A stretch of 64,000 bases of DNA from the NCBI GenBank assembly GCA_020847535.1, contig JADLBU010000106.1, positions 1 through 64,000 of the forward strand, read 5' to 3'. The DNA is from Phycisphaerales bacterium. GTDB lineage: Bacteria; Planctomycetota; Phycisphaerae; Phycisphaerales; UBA1924. Position numbers and translations under genes: made by a program. The notes beneath the pieces are model-generated. The model made no database searches, was not told the DNA's origin, and worked only from the letters and a program-made list of their open reading frames with translations. Shown piece after piece: positions 50,937 through 59,484 of this stretch (positions within the stretch are counted from its first letter, which is position 1; each line of letters opens with the position of its first letter).

Positions 50937-52355
50937 TCACATTTTCCACCGTGTCCCCGTCAGCGTCCCATCCACCGCGCGCTTGTGCTCCTCGTATCCC
51001 TTCCGCCCCATCAGCCCGAAGGTCGCCTGCTTGCCGAGTTCGACCGCAGGCTGGTCGTAGGCATCGATGTTGAGCATCAGCCCCGCGTAGCTGGTCGCCA
51101 CCTGCCACAGCCAGATGAACTGCCCGACGTGGAAGGCATCGATCTGGGGGAACGTGATGGTGTAGTTGGGGCGCTGGCTCTCGACGAGGGCGTACTCGGT
51201 CGCGCGTTTCTCAGCGGCCATCAGCTGCGACATGGGCCGGCCCTCGAGGTACGCGATCGCCTCCACGCCAAGGCCCGTCGGGATCGGGGCCTCGTGGCGG
51301 AACTTCGCCGTTTCGACCAGTCCCAGCACCTTGTCGTTGGGGCCTTCGCGATAGAGCTGCACCTGCGAGTGCTGATCGGTGGTTCCCAGCGCCTTGATGG
51401 GTGTGAATCCCGCGAACACCGTCTCGCCGGTGCGGTCTACGCGTTTGCCCAGGGACTCTGCCCAGAGCTGGCGATACCAGTCGGCGAGCAGGTAGAGCGC
51501 GTTGCAGTACGGCATCATGACGTGGTTGGTCTTGCCCTTTGTGGTGCCCAGTTCGACCAGCAGGAACGCGAGCATCGCCGCCGGGTTCTTGAGCAGGTCC
51601 GGCTCCCGGCATGCGCTGTCCATCTCCGCAGCGCCGGCGAGCAGGGCCTCGATGTCGATCCCGCACATTGCCGCCGAGAAGAGCCCGACCGGGGAGAGCA
51701 CACTGAACCTTCCGCCCACACCGTCGGGCACGGGCAGGGTCGCGAACCCCTCGCGATCGCAGATCTGCCGCATCGTGCCCTTCGCCGGGTCGGTGATCGC
51801 CACGATGTTCTTGCCGTACGCTGCGCCCAGCGCCTTCTTGAGGGCATCCCGGATGATCATGAACTGTGCCGCCGTCTCGGCGGTCTCGCCGGACTTGCTG
51901 ACGACGTTGAAGAGCGTCTTGGATAACCCGCCGGGGCACGCAGCGCAGAACTCCAGGGCAGAGCCGAAATACTCGGGATCGACGTTGTCGATGACGAAGA
52001 TCCGCGGTCCCTTGCGCTTGGCGCCATCGAGCAGGTTGTGGGTCGCCGGGTTCAGCGCCGACTGCAGCGCGATGTTGCCCAGGGCCGAGCCGCCGATCCC
52101 CAGCACGATCATGTTGTCGAACTTGCCAGCGCAGCTCTCGGCGACTTGCCTCACCTGGCGTATGTGGTCTGACTTCACGGGATCCAGCGGCAGGCTTCGC
52201 CAGCGCTCCCACCCCTTGCCGCGCGTTTTCTCCAGGCTCGCGGTGAGGTTGCGGATGTTCTGCGCGGGTTGTCCAGCCGGGTCGAAGACCGCGGCATCAA
52301 GCCCGTGGGAGCCCACGCGATCGGACAGGCAATTGGCGTAATCGAGCCTCAGCAT
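50937..52355 (-). CDS. pgi: Glucose-6-phosphate isomerase
   Basis: The enzyme interconverts glucose-6-P and fructose-6-P in glycolysis. The 472-residue protein has V-L-G-I-G-G-S-A-L-G, V-V-S-K-S-G-E-T-A-E-T (the phosphate-binding SIS-like loops), G-V-G-G-R-F-S-V-L-S with the family's Arg, and T-D-Q-H-S-Q-V-Q near the active-site His. It is of the compact bacterial type (E. coli has 549 residues). The ATG at 52355 gives the normal start. It ends six bases from the converging 977-residue gene. Confidence 0.94.
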   Translation of the reverse strand: MLRLDYANCLSDRVGSHGLDAAVFDPAGQPAQNIRNLTASLEKTRGKGWERWRSLPLDPVKSDHIRQVRQVAESCAGKFDNMIVLGIGGSALGNIALQSALNPATHNLLDGAKRKGPRIFVIDNVDPEYFGSALEFCAACPGGLSKTLFNVVSKSGETAETAAQFMIIRDALKKALGAAYGKNIVAITDPAKGTMRQICDREGFATLPVPDGVGGRFSVLSPVGLFSAAMCGIDIEALLAGAAEMDSACREPDLLKNPAAMLAFLLVELGTTKGKTNHVMMPYCNALYLLADWYRQLWAESLGKRVDRTGETVFAGFTPIKALGTTDQHSQVQLYREGPNDKVLGLVETAKFRHEAPIPTGLGVEAIAYLEGRPMSQLMAAEKRATEYALVESQRPNYTITFPQIDAFHVGQFIWLWQVATSYAGLMLNIDAYDQPAVELGKQATFGLMGRKGYEEHKRAVDGTLTGTRWKM

Positions 52356-52403
52356 GGCGAGCAGGGTAGAGACCCACGCGGCGGCTCGCACGCGAGCGGT
52401 TAT

Positions 52404-54419
52404 TCAAACCGCATCCCGGGCATCCCCACCGTCACGGGAATCCGAATCGGCGGCCGAGGTTACGAAGGGCACCCGGTGGGTGAAGCTCATGGCCGTCTGG
52501 GCGGCGGCGCTGGCCATGCCGCGGCACCAGAACTCCAGCACGAGCGTCTTGTAGATCGCCTCGGTCCAGATCGGCAGGCGGAAGCGGTGGTTGGTCATTT
52601 CGGCGGCGGCTTGGGGGGCGATCACGCCGTGCTCGACCAGGTAGCCGTTCTCGAGGGAGAGCCGGTACGCATCGATCAGGTGCGTCATCCACGTCTTGTG
52701 CGGGGGTGTGAAGCCGCGTTTGGGGCGGTTGAGCAGGTTCTCGGGCACCAGGTCCTTGGCGGCGGTCTTGAGCCAGTGTTTGTAGGGCAGGCGATGATCG
52801 GGCTGGGTCTTTCGCAGCCCAACGGCCAGTTCGGCGAGCCTGTAATCGCAGAGGGGAAGACGCAGCTCGACCGAGTTGATCATCGAGAGCCGGTCCCCCT
52901 GCACGATCCCGTTCTCAAGGAGGTACGTTTCGCAGATCAGCTCCGTGAACATGACGGGCAGATCGCCCCACGGACGTGGCCGGCGGAAAATCGAGGATGG
53001 ATCGTGGCGGAAGGCCTGGGCCGCGAACGCAGGCGTGAACATGCGCCGCACCAGCCACCGGGCACGCTGGTACGAGGCGTTGCCGTTGTAGAAGATGAGC
53101 TGGTCTTCCGGCGCTCCGTCATCCGGGTGCGCCTGGGCCCACCCAAGCCAGCGCTGCGAGAGCCGGCTTGCCGCGAACTTGAGCGATGCGGGAGTCAGCC
53201 CGTTGGGGAGCAGCCGCCGGAACGGATCGCCGCGCCGGGCGGAGCCGTTCTCAGAGCCGCTCTTGGCGATCGACGCCTCCAAGGAATCACGAACCCATCC
53301 GTACCCCCAGAAGAGCTCATCGGCCCCCTGTCCTTGCAGCAGCACGGGGATGCCATTGTTCTTGGCCAGGCGTGAGACGGAGTAGTACCCGTGTCCGGCG
53401 GGGTCGGCGATCGGATCGTCGCGCCAGAGTGCTCGTTCCGGGAAGAGTTCAACGACCTCGCGCGGGTGGACCTCGATTTCGTGGAACGGCATCTCCAGCC
53501 GCCGCGCGGTCTCGTGCGCCAATGAGCGCTCATCCTGCTCGGGCCGGCCGGGATAACCGACCGTCAGCGCATGGATCAGCCCCGGTCGCCGCTTGGCGGC
53601 CAGCGCGGCGACCATCGTCGAGTCGACCCCGCCCGAGAGCGCCACTCCCACGGGGACATCGGCGCGGATGATCAGGTCACCGATGCGCTCGAGCTCCTCA
53701 CGGATCAGCGTCGGCGGATCTCCCTCGACCGGCGGGGCATCGGACAAGCGCCAGTAGCGCTTCTCGGTGACCTTCCACGGCTCCAGGTCGATGAGCAGGT
53801 ACGAGCCGGCCGGCAGCTTGCGCACACCCTTGACCGCGGTGTACGGTTCGGGGATGTAGTTGTAGTGGAAGTACAGATTGATCGGACCGGGGTCGAGCTG
53901 GAAGGGGATCACCCCGCCCGCGAGCAGGCAGCGCAGCTCGGAGCAGAACCACACCTCATCCGGGCGCTCGACGAGATAGATCGGCTTCTCACCCAGCCGA
54001 TCCCGGCCGATCATCACGCGCTTGTTCTTGATGTCATAGAGCGCGAAGGCGAACATCCCGCGGAGCTTGTGGATGCACTCGGGTCCCAGTTCCTCGTAGA
54101 GGTGGAGGACCGTCTCGCAATCGCTGTGGGTTGCGAACCGATGCCCTCGGGCTTCGAGTTCGGCCCGCAGCTCGACGTGGTTGTAGATCTCACCGTTGGC
54201 GACCACCGCGAGCGAACGGTCTTCGTTGTAGAGCGGCTGCCATCCGCCGGCCAGGTCGATGATCGACAGTCGGCGCATCGCGATGTGCGCATGGTCGTCG
54301 GAGTACTCGCCATCCCCATCGGGTCCGCGATGGACCATGGCGCGATTCATCCGGCGCACAGCCGCCACCTGGCCGGACGTCCGGATGATCCGACTCACGT
54401 GACCCGCGATCCCGCACAT
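52404..54419 (-). CDS. asnB: Asparagine synthetase (glutamine-hydrolysing)
   Basis: The 671-residue enzyme has the N-terminal class II glutaminase domain (catalytic Cys2, then R-G-P-D-G and N-G-E-I-Y-N-H) and the ATP-pyrophosphatase domain with S-G-G-V-D-S (262-267), V-E-L-R-L-P-L-C-D-Y-R and P-K-R-G-F-T-P-P. It makes asparagine from aspartate, glutamine and ATP; members of this type also act in exopolysaccharide clusters. The C-terminus has a tail of about 30 residues. The ATG at 54419 lets Cys2 be exposed after Met removal. Divergent from ppa. Confidence 0.93.
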   Translation of the reverse strand: MCGIAGHVSRIIRTSGQVAAVRRMNRAMVHRGPDGDGEYSDDHAHIAMRRLSIIDLAGGWQPLYNEDRSLAVVANGEIYNHVELRAELEARGHRFATHSDCETVLHLYEELGPECIHKLRGMFAFALYDIKNKRVMIGRDRLGEKPIYLVERPDEVWFCSELRCLLAGGVIPFQLDPGPINLYFHYNYIPEPYTAVKGVRKLPAGSYLLIDLEPWKVTEKRYWRLSDAPPVEGDPPTLIREELERIGDLIIRADVPVGVALSGGVDSTMVAALAAKRRPGLIHALTVGYPGRPEQDERSLAHETARRLEMPFHEIEVHPREVVELFPERALWRDDPIADPAGHGYYSVSRLAKNNGIPVLLQGQGADELFWGYGWVRDSLEASIAKSGSENGSARRGDPFRRLLPNGLTPASLKFAASRLSQRWLGWAQAHPDDGAPEDQLIFYNGNASYQRARWLVRRMFTPAFAAQAFRHDPSSIFRRPRPWGDLPVMFTELICETYLLENGIVQGDRLSMINSVELRLPLCDYRLAELAVGLRKTQPDHRLPYKHWLKTAAKDLVPENLLNRPKRGFTPPHKTWMTHLIDAYRLSLENGYLVEHGVIAPQAAAEMTNHRFRLPIWTEAIYKTLVLEFWCRGMASAAAQTAMSFTHRVPFVTSAADSDSRDGGDARDAV

Positions 54420-54616
54420 CGAGAACTACTACCTTTCCCCAGGGCCATGCCGTTCCTGAGTCGGCATGGAGGATGGACACCGAACCACTCCGGCCGGCGG
54501 CACGAGCGTGGAGCCGTCCGGGCACGACGTCGTGCCTTGGGGGTTCCCTCCCCCCAACATCGACGGGCAAACATAGCAAATTTGGATACCGAACCAAAGT
54601 TCAAAGCTATTCACGG

Positions 54617-54654
54617 GGTTCGTGAGGGTACGAGAACCGAACCGAACACGAACC
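54617..54654. promoter_or_regulatory. Inverted repeat upstream of ppa
   Basis: A perfect eight-base inverted repeat (ggttcgtg 54617-54624, cacgaacc 54647-54654, spacer 22) lies between asnB and ppa in a 283-base region that is lower in GC. It could be a regulatory site or a leader hairpin of ppa. I see no clear promoter with it. Confidence 0.3.
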
Positions 54655-54702
54655 GCCGCCACGACCGATTGGGGGACGCCAGCCCCTCCCTACCCTCCGG
54701 TC

Positions 54703-55269
54703 ATGATTCACCCATGGCACGATGTGACACCTGGTCTAGAAGAGGCGCCTCTCCCGGAGTGCTTCCGTGCCTTGATCGAGATCCCCAAGGGGTCGAACCT
54801 CAAGTTTGAACTCGACAAGGGCACAGGGCTACTCAAGCTGGACCGTGTACTTTCCTCCGCTGTGTACTACCCGGCCAACTACGGTTTTATTCCCCAAACG
54901 CTCGCTGAAGACGACGATCCTCTCGATGTGCTGGTTTATTGCACCGAACCTATCCCGCCCATGACGCTCTGCTGTGCCCGTGCCGTGGGCCTGATGACCA
55001 TGATCGATCAGGGCAAGCCCGACCACAAGATCATCGCCGTCCTCATGCAGGATCCCATCTACCAGGAATTCCAGGTCGCCAGCGCCTTCCCCAAGCACAT
55101 CTTCAAGCTCCTCCGGCAGTTCTTCGAGGACTACAAGGCGCTCGAGGAGAAGGATGTCGAGGTCGATGAAATCCTGCCCGCCCAGGCGGCGTTCGCGATC
55201 GTCGAGGATTCACTCCAGCGTTATTGGAACTCCCGCCGAATGGGACAGATCAAGGGTCTGATAGTCTGA
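54703..55269 (+). CDS. ppa: Inorganic pyrophosphatase
   Basis: A family I soluble pyrophosphatase of 188 residues that drives nucleotide polymerisation by hydrolysing PPi. It has E-I-P-K-G-S-N-L-K-F-E-L-D-K, Y-P-A-N-Y-G-F-I-P-Q-T-L, and the metal-binding E-D-D-D-P-L-D-V-L-V, then I-D-Q-G-K-P-D-H-K-I-I-A-V. All ligands appear to be present. ATG 54703 is chosen over earlier starts, which would add a Pro/Thr-rich stretch with no similarity to the family. Followed by hpt 87 bases on. Confidence 0.93.
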   Translation: MIHPWHDVTPGLEEAPLPECFRALIEIPKGSNLKFELDKGTGLLKLDRVLSSAVYYPANYGFIPQTLAEDDDPLDVLVYCTEPIPPMTLCCARAVGLMTMIDQGKPDHKIIAVLMQDPIYQEFQVASAFPKHIFKLLRQFFEDYKALEEKDVEVDEILPAQAAFAIVEDSLQRYWNSRRMGQIKGLIV

Positions 55270-55325
55270 ATCCCCAACGCGCGGGCCTCCACCACCAACG
55301 CTCGTCACCGTACCCTTGCCCCTCT

Positions 55326-55350
55326 GCTATTTGCCATTTGCGATGTGCCG
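55326..55350. repeat. Intergenic word repeat 'ttgcc / gtgcc'
   Basis: Near-copies of one word (tatttgcc, atttgcga, tgtgccgt) sit just before the hpt start. Same class as the other word repeats in the window; no function evident. Confidence 0.4.
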
Positions 55351-55356
55351 TTTCCC

Positions 55357-55953
55357 ATGTTCCCCGAGATCGATCACATCCTCTTGAGCCGCGAGCAGAT
55401 CGCCGCACGCGTGCGCGACCTGGGTGAACGGATCGCCAAGGACATCAACAACGATCGGCTCGCCGATGCCGATGCCGAGGTTGTCATCATCCCTATCCTG
55501 ACCGGGGCGCTTGTCCTGACCGCCGATCTCATCCGGGAGCTTCCCCTGAGGCTCAGCCTGCGCGTGGTCGCGGTCTCCAGCTACCCGGGGGCTTCCATCA
55601 GCTCCAAGGGGGCCAAGATCCGCGGTGAACTCCCGCAGAACCTGGCCGGCAAGCATGTGCTCATCATCGATGACATCCTCGACTCGGGGCAGACCATCGG
55701 CCTGGTCAAGGAACTGATCGCCGAGCAGCGGCCGGCGAGCCTGCGAACCTGCGTGCTGTTGCGCAAACCCGAGACCTGCCGCATGCGCCACGTCGATGTC
55801 GAGTACGTCGGCTTTGACATCCCCAACGAGTTTGTCGTCGGCTACGGACTCGACTACGACGGGTTCTATCGCAACTACCCGCAGATCGCGACTCTCAAGC
55901 CCGAGGCGATCGCCGCGGCGAGCCGCGCCACCAAGCCCGGATCCAGTCAGTGA
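55357..55953 (+). CDS. hpt: Hypoxanthine phosphoribosyltransferase
   Basis: A purine salvage enzyme of 198 residues that makes IMP/GMP from hypoxanthine/guanine and PRPP. It has V-I-I-P-I-L-T-G-A-L-V-L-T-A-D-L, the PRPP loop V-L-I-I-D-D-I-L-D-S-G-Q-T, and V-G-F-D-I-P-N-E-F-V-V-G-Y-G-L-D-Y at the C-terminal base site. The ATG at 55357 fits; a GTG at 55345 is also possible. Its TGA overlaps the start of the PH-CoaE gene (GTGA). Confidence 0.93.
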   Translation: MFPEIDHILLSREQIAARVRDLGERIAKDINNDRLADADAEVVIIPILTGALVLTADLIRELPLRLSLRVVAVSSYPGASISSKGAKIRGELPQNLAGKHVLIIDDILDSGQTIGLVKELIAEQRPASLRTCVLLRKPETCRMRHVDVEYVGFDIPNEFVVGYGLDYDGFYRNYPQIATLKPEAIAAASRATKPGSSQ

Positions 55954-57092
55954 CCACCGTGTCGGCCAGCGTCCCCGAGTTCATTCTCTCGCCGGGCGAG
56001 CGGATCATCCTGTCGCAGCGCGCCAGCCTGTGGATCATCATCCTGCGCCCCGCGGCGTGGTACATCCTCATGCTGCTGGCGCTCGCCGCGGCGTGGGCCG
56101 CCAGGCACGGCTTCTTCACCGATCTGTGGGGTCTGTTCGCGGGACTGTGGTTCACGGTGCTTTTCCTGCGGCTGGTGTGGGATGTGCTGGACTGGGCCCT
56201 GCGACGACACATCCTGACCGATCGGCGCATCGTGCGGGCCTCGGGTGTGCTGCGCCGGACCATGGCCGATCTGCCGCTGAGCAATATCGAGTACCTGGCG
56301 ATCGACCGCTCGCTTCGCCAGCGCTGGATCGATGTGGGCACGCTCGCCGCGGGCACCAAGGGAATCGGCATCCCCGAGATTCTGTGGCTCTATGTTCCGC
56401 GCTGCCAAGTCGTGATGGAGAATGTTCGCCGGGCCTTCGAGGCCTCGCGAGGCGGGCAGGTTGCCGAGCGATTACCCCCCGTGACCGTCATCGGGCTTGT
56501 GGGTGGCATCGGATCGGGAAAGAGCACGGTCGCCGCCGAGCTGGCATCTCTGGGATGCACGGTCGTCGACAGCGATCTGGCCGCGCGCGAGATCCTGCTG
56601 CGGCCGGCCGTCCGGGATGAACTCGTCCGATGGTGGGGGGCGGGGATCCTGAGCGACATCGGCCAGGTTGATCGCAAGAAGGTCGCGGGCATCGTGTTTG
56701 CCGATTCAACGCAGCGAGCCCGGCTCGAAGCGCTGGTGCATCCGCTGATCCGGGATGAGCGTTCACGGGTGGTCGAACGCATTGGGCGAGCGGGCGGCGG
56801 GATCGTCGTGATCGATGCCCCGCTGCTCTTTGAGGCCGGCGTCGATCGCGAGTGCGATGCGGTGGTCTTTGTCGATGTGTCCAGGCAGATTCGGGCCGAT
56901 CGCGTGCGCGCCCGCGGGTGGGATGATGGTGAACTGGATCGCCGGGAAGCGGCCCAGATGCCGCTGGATGAGAAACGCCGGCGTTCACAATTCATCATCA
57001 TCAACGATGGGGACAGAACCGCCCTGCATGCGCAGGTTCGAGATCTGATGGAACGCTGGCGACGGGCTGCGCCCTCTCGCACCAGTATGTAA
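55950..57092 (+). CDS. coaE: Fusion of a membrane bPH2 domain with dephospho-CoA kinase
   Basis: The 380-residue protein is one uninterrupted frame. Residues 1-165 form a bacterial PH (bPH2, YdbS-like) module with two hydrophobic helices (about 34-50 and 60-77) and the domain's strands (H-I-L-T-D-R-R-I-V-R-A-S-G-V-L-R-R, then L-S-N-I-E-Y-L). Residues 178-375 are CoaE: P-loop G-G-I-G-S-G-K-S-T (185-193), V-D-S-D-L-A-A-R-E-I, H-P-L-I-R-D-E, and D-A-P-L-L-F-E-A-G. CoaE phosphorylates dephospho-CoA, the last step of CoA synthesis. In most bacteria it is a soluble 200-residue enzyme, so the fusion would tether it to the membrane. GTG start at 55950. Confidence 0.88.
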   Translation: MTTVSASVPEFILSPGERIILSQRASLWIIILRPAAWYILMLLALAAAWAARHGFFTDLWGLFAGLWFTVLFLRLVWDVLDWALRRHILTDRRIVRASGVLRRTMADLPLSNIEYLAIDRSLRQRWIDVGTLAAGTKGIGIPEILWLYVPRCQVVMENVRRAFEASRGGQVAERLPPVTVIGLVGGIGSGKSTVAAELASLGCTVVDSDLAAREILLRPAVRDELVRWWGAGILSDIGQVDRKKVAGIVFADSTQRARLEALVHPLIRDERSRVVERIGRAGGGIVVIDAPLLFEAGVDRECDAVVFVDVSRQIRADRVRARGWDDGELDRREAAQMPLDEKRRRSQFIIINDGDRTALHAQVRDLMERWRRAAPSRTSM

Positions 57093-57201
57093 GTGGTTTA
57101 TTCGCGTGTACTTACGAACCAGTCCGTGCTGCGCGCTCCAATTCGAGGGAACCAGAACCCGCTTTCGTCCCGCACCGTAAGCAGGCATATACTGTGGTCC
57201 G

Positions 57202-57221
57202 ATGCGTCGCACGCGACGCAT
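57202..57221 (+). promoter_or_regulatory. Perfect 9-base hairpin in the rho leader
   Basis: Arms atgcgtcgc (57202-57210) and gcgacgcat (57213-57221) are exact inverted copies around a two-base centre, followed by a pyrimidine run (ttctctttccc). It would lie at the very 5' end of a transcript starting near 57200. It could protect the end of the RNA, end transcription early, or be an operator. Confidence 0.5.
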
Positions 57222-57236
57222 TCTCTTTCCCACCGA

Positions 57237-57323
57237 ATGAACCGGGTTCTAGCGTCGGCAGCCACCGTGGGCGGTCTGTCGGCGGCGAGCGTGCGTTATC
57301 GCCGCGAGCGGGAGATCCGGTGA
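57237..57323 (+). CDS. Possible leader peptide upstream of rho
   Basis: An ATG opens a 28-residue frame (starting M-N-R-V-L-A-S-A-A and ending R-R-E-R-E-I-R), about 80 bases before the rho start. E. coli rho also has a short leader ORF, rhoL. There is no strong ribosome site, so this is weak evidence. Confidence 0.25.
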   Translation: MNRVLASAATVGGLSAASVRYRREREIR

Positions 57324-57405
57324 CCCGTCCAAACTCACAGGCCTCAGACACCGGGCCTGGTGTTTTCCGAATCCACAACAGGTGACCGGTCAAGGAACGT
57401 CCGCT

Positions 57406-59463
57406 ATGGGCAAGGCCCCGAATTCTTCCGAGGGAGATCCCCGATCCATGCAGTCTGATATGCCCCGCGGACGCGTCCGCCAGGGCGCTGCCCCGCGCAG
57501 GGAAGCGCCGCGAGATACCGGCGGAGACTCCGCGCCGGCCCCGGAAGCCCGGACCACACCGCCACCCAGCCCCTCGAGCGCCAACGGCTCTCCCGCGGAT
57601 GCTCGCCCCGCACGTCCTCCGCAGGATGGCGGAGAGGCGCGATCCGATCGCGGGGGAGAGCGGCCGGAACGTGGTCAGGATCGAGGCGGTGATCGTTTCT
57701 CCGATCGAGGACCCGACAGGGGGCCAGACCGAGGTCAAGACAGAGGTCCGGATCGTGGCCCAGACAATCGAGGTCAGGACAGGGGTTCCGATCGGGGCCC
57801 GGATCGGGGCCCGGACAACCGAGGTTCTGACCGCGGTCAAGACCGGTTTGATCGCCCACAACAGGGTGGCCAGGGTGGGGAACAGTCCGGTGGTGGGGGT
57901 GGTGGGGGTGGTGGGGGTGGTGGGGGTGGTGGGGGTGGTGGCCCCGGTGGACCGCAGGGCGGGCCGATGCAGTACGGCGGTGGAGGCGGCGGCGGGGGTG
58001 GATATCCGATGGATCGCGGCTTCCGTCGCAAGCGCAAGAAGCGCAAGGGCGGCGGAGGTATGCCCGGCCACATGATGATGGGCGGGGGCGGCATGGGCCG
58101 GCCCCAGTTCGATCACAGCCTTCCAAGCGATGAGGAACTCGAACGCGAGGCCGCGGAACTCGAACGGATCGCCAAGACCGCCGATCCGCGAGCGACTCCT
58201 GATTCAATTTCGATCAGCGATCTGCAGCGGATGAAGCTCGAGCAGCTTTACACGGTTGCCGAGAGGGAAGGGCTGGTCGATTTCCACCAGCTCTCCAAGC
58301 AGGATCTGACGTTCAAGATCTTGAAGGCCCGCGCTGCCAAGCAGGGTCTCATGTTCGGAGAAGGCACGCTCGAGATCATGCAGGACGGCTTCGGCTTCCT
58401 GCGATCACCCGAGCAGAGCTATCTCCCCGGTCCCGACGACATCTACGTCTCACCTTCGCAGGTCCGGCGATTCGGCCTGCGGCGCGGGATGGTCGTCCGC
58501 GGCGTGGTGCGCCCGCCCAAGGAGAGCGAGAAGTACTTCGCCCTCCTGCGCGTGGACACCGTCAACGGCTACGCCCCCGGCAAGATCCACGACCTGACCA
58601 ACTTCGAGGACCTGACGCCCCTGCACCCCGAGGAGCGGTTTGTTCTCGAGACCACGCCCGACGAGATCGAGGCCCGCATCATCGACCTGGTCGCGCCGAT
58701 CGGAAAGGGACAGCGAGCCCTGATCGTCGCCCCGCCGCGAACCGGTAAGACGGTCCTCCTGCAGAAGATGACCAAGGCGATCACCAAGAACTATCCCGAC
58801 GTCAAGATCATCGTGCTCCTGGTGGATGAGCGTCCCGAGGAAGTGACCGACTTCCGCCGCAACACCGCCAACTCCGTCGAGGTGGTCGCCAGCACGTTCG
58901 ACGAGGTCTCGGGCCGCCACGTCGCGGTTGCCGACATCGTGATCGAGAAGGCCAAGCGCATGGTGGAGTTCGGCCAGGATGTCGTCATCCTGCTCGACTC
59001 GATCACCCGCCTCGCGCGTGCGTACAACGCCGAGATGCCGCACTCGGGCAAGATCATGACCGGCGGCCTGGATTCCAACGCCCTGCAACGGCCCAAGAAG
59101 TTCTTCGGCGCTGCCCGCGCCATCGAGAAGGGCGGCTCCCTGACCATCATCGGCACCGCGCTGGTCGACACGGGCTCCAAGATGGATGAGGTCATCTTCG
59201 AGGAGTTCAAGGGCACCGGCAACAGCGAACTGCACCTGGACCGCAAGCTGATGGAGAAGCGCATCTACCCGTGCATCGACATCCCCGCCTCCGGAACGCG
59301 CCGCGAGGAGCTGCTGCTGGATCCCAAGGAGCTGGAGCTGGTGCATCGCCTCCGCAAGGTTCTCAGCGACATGAACGTCGTCGAGGCCATGGAGCTGATC
59401 CGCACCAGGCTCAAGAAGGTCAAGACCAACGCCGAGTTCCTCATGACCATGGCCCTGGGCTAA
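57406..59463 (+). CDS. rho: Transcription termination factor Rho with a disordered N-terminal region
   Basis: The 685-residue protein is longer than E. coli Rho (419) because of some 250 extra N-terminal residues: Pro/Ala/Ser-rich, then D-R-G-P/Q-D repeats (about 100-150), a run of about 18 glycines, and a basic patch (F-R-R-K-R-K-K-R-K). The core follows: RNA-binding domain with G-F-G-F-L-R-S and [12 protein letters not shown], then the P-loop A-P-P-R-T-G-K-T (442-449), [13 protein letters not shown], and [14 protein letters not shown] 57406 is chosen: AAGGA lies about nine bases upstream. The DRG/Gly region could promote condensates, as shown for Rho in Bacteroides. Confidence 0.95.
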   Translation: MGKAPNSSEGDPRSMQSDMPRGRVRQGAAPRREAPRDTGGDSAPAPEARTTPPPSPSSANGSPADARPARPPQDGGEARSDRGGERPERGQDRGGDRFSDRGPDRGPDRGQDRGPDRGPDNRGQDRGSDRGPDRGPDNRGSDRGQDRFDRPQQGGQGGEQSGGGGGGGGGGGGGGGGGGPGGPQGGPMQYGGGGGGGGGYPMDRGFRRKRKKRKGGGGMPGHMMMGGGGMGRPQFDHSLPSDEELEREAAELERIAKTADPRATPDSISISDLQRMKLEQLYTVAEREGLVDFHQLSKQDLTFKILKARAAKQGLMFGEGTLEIMQDGFGFLRSPEQSYLPGPDDIYVSPSQVRRFGLRRGMVVRGVVRPPKESEKYFALLRVDTVNGYAPGKIHDLTNFEDLTPLHPEERFVLETTPDEIEARIIDLVAPIGKGQRALIVAPPRTGKTVLLQKMTKAITKNYPDVKIIVLLVDERPEEVTDFRRNTANSVEVVASTFDEVSGRHVAVADIVIEKAKRMVEFGQDVVILLDSITRLARAYNAEMPHSGKIMTGGLDSNALQRPKKFFGAARAIEKGGSLTIIGTALVDTGSKMDEVIFEEFKGTGNSELHLDRKLMEKRIYPCIDIPASGTRREELLLDPKELELVHRLRKVLSDMNVVEAMELIRTRLKKVKTNAEFLMTMALG
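57710..57845 (+). repeat. DRGPD-coding repeat array in rho
   Basis: Degenerate short repeats (units of about 9-12 bases such as ggcccggatcgg and gacaaccgaggt) code for repeated D-R-G-P-D, D-R-G-Q-D and D-N-R-G units in the disordered N-terminus of Rho. Length changes would stay mostly in frame. Confidence 0.7.
57889..57942 (+). repeat. 9-base GGTGGTGGG tandem repeat in rho
   Basis: Five exact copies and one near-copy of ggtggtggg code for the glycine run of Rho. The G-rich strand is the coding strand, so the mRNA could form G-quadruplexes. Copy number could vary without shifting the frame. Confidence 0.85.
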
Positions 59464-59484
59464 GCCCTTTACCGGGGGGCGCTC

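Larger units (their letters stand above)
57093..57405 (+). other. Rho leader region
   Basis: This 313-base gap has no large gene. It holds a -10-like TATACT (57188-57193) with a poor -35, a strong hairpin at 57202-57221, and a small ORF at 57237-57323; transcription starting near 57200 would give a leader of some 205 bases. Rho often controls its own mRNA (family knowledge), so the features may be regulatory. Nothing else recognisable is visible. Confidence 0.45.

Noticed and set aside
57093-57405. tRNA or other RNA gene in the rho leader
   Set aside because: No cloverleaf, no T-loop consensus and no known ncRNA motif could be found by eye; the hairpin alone is not enough.
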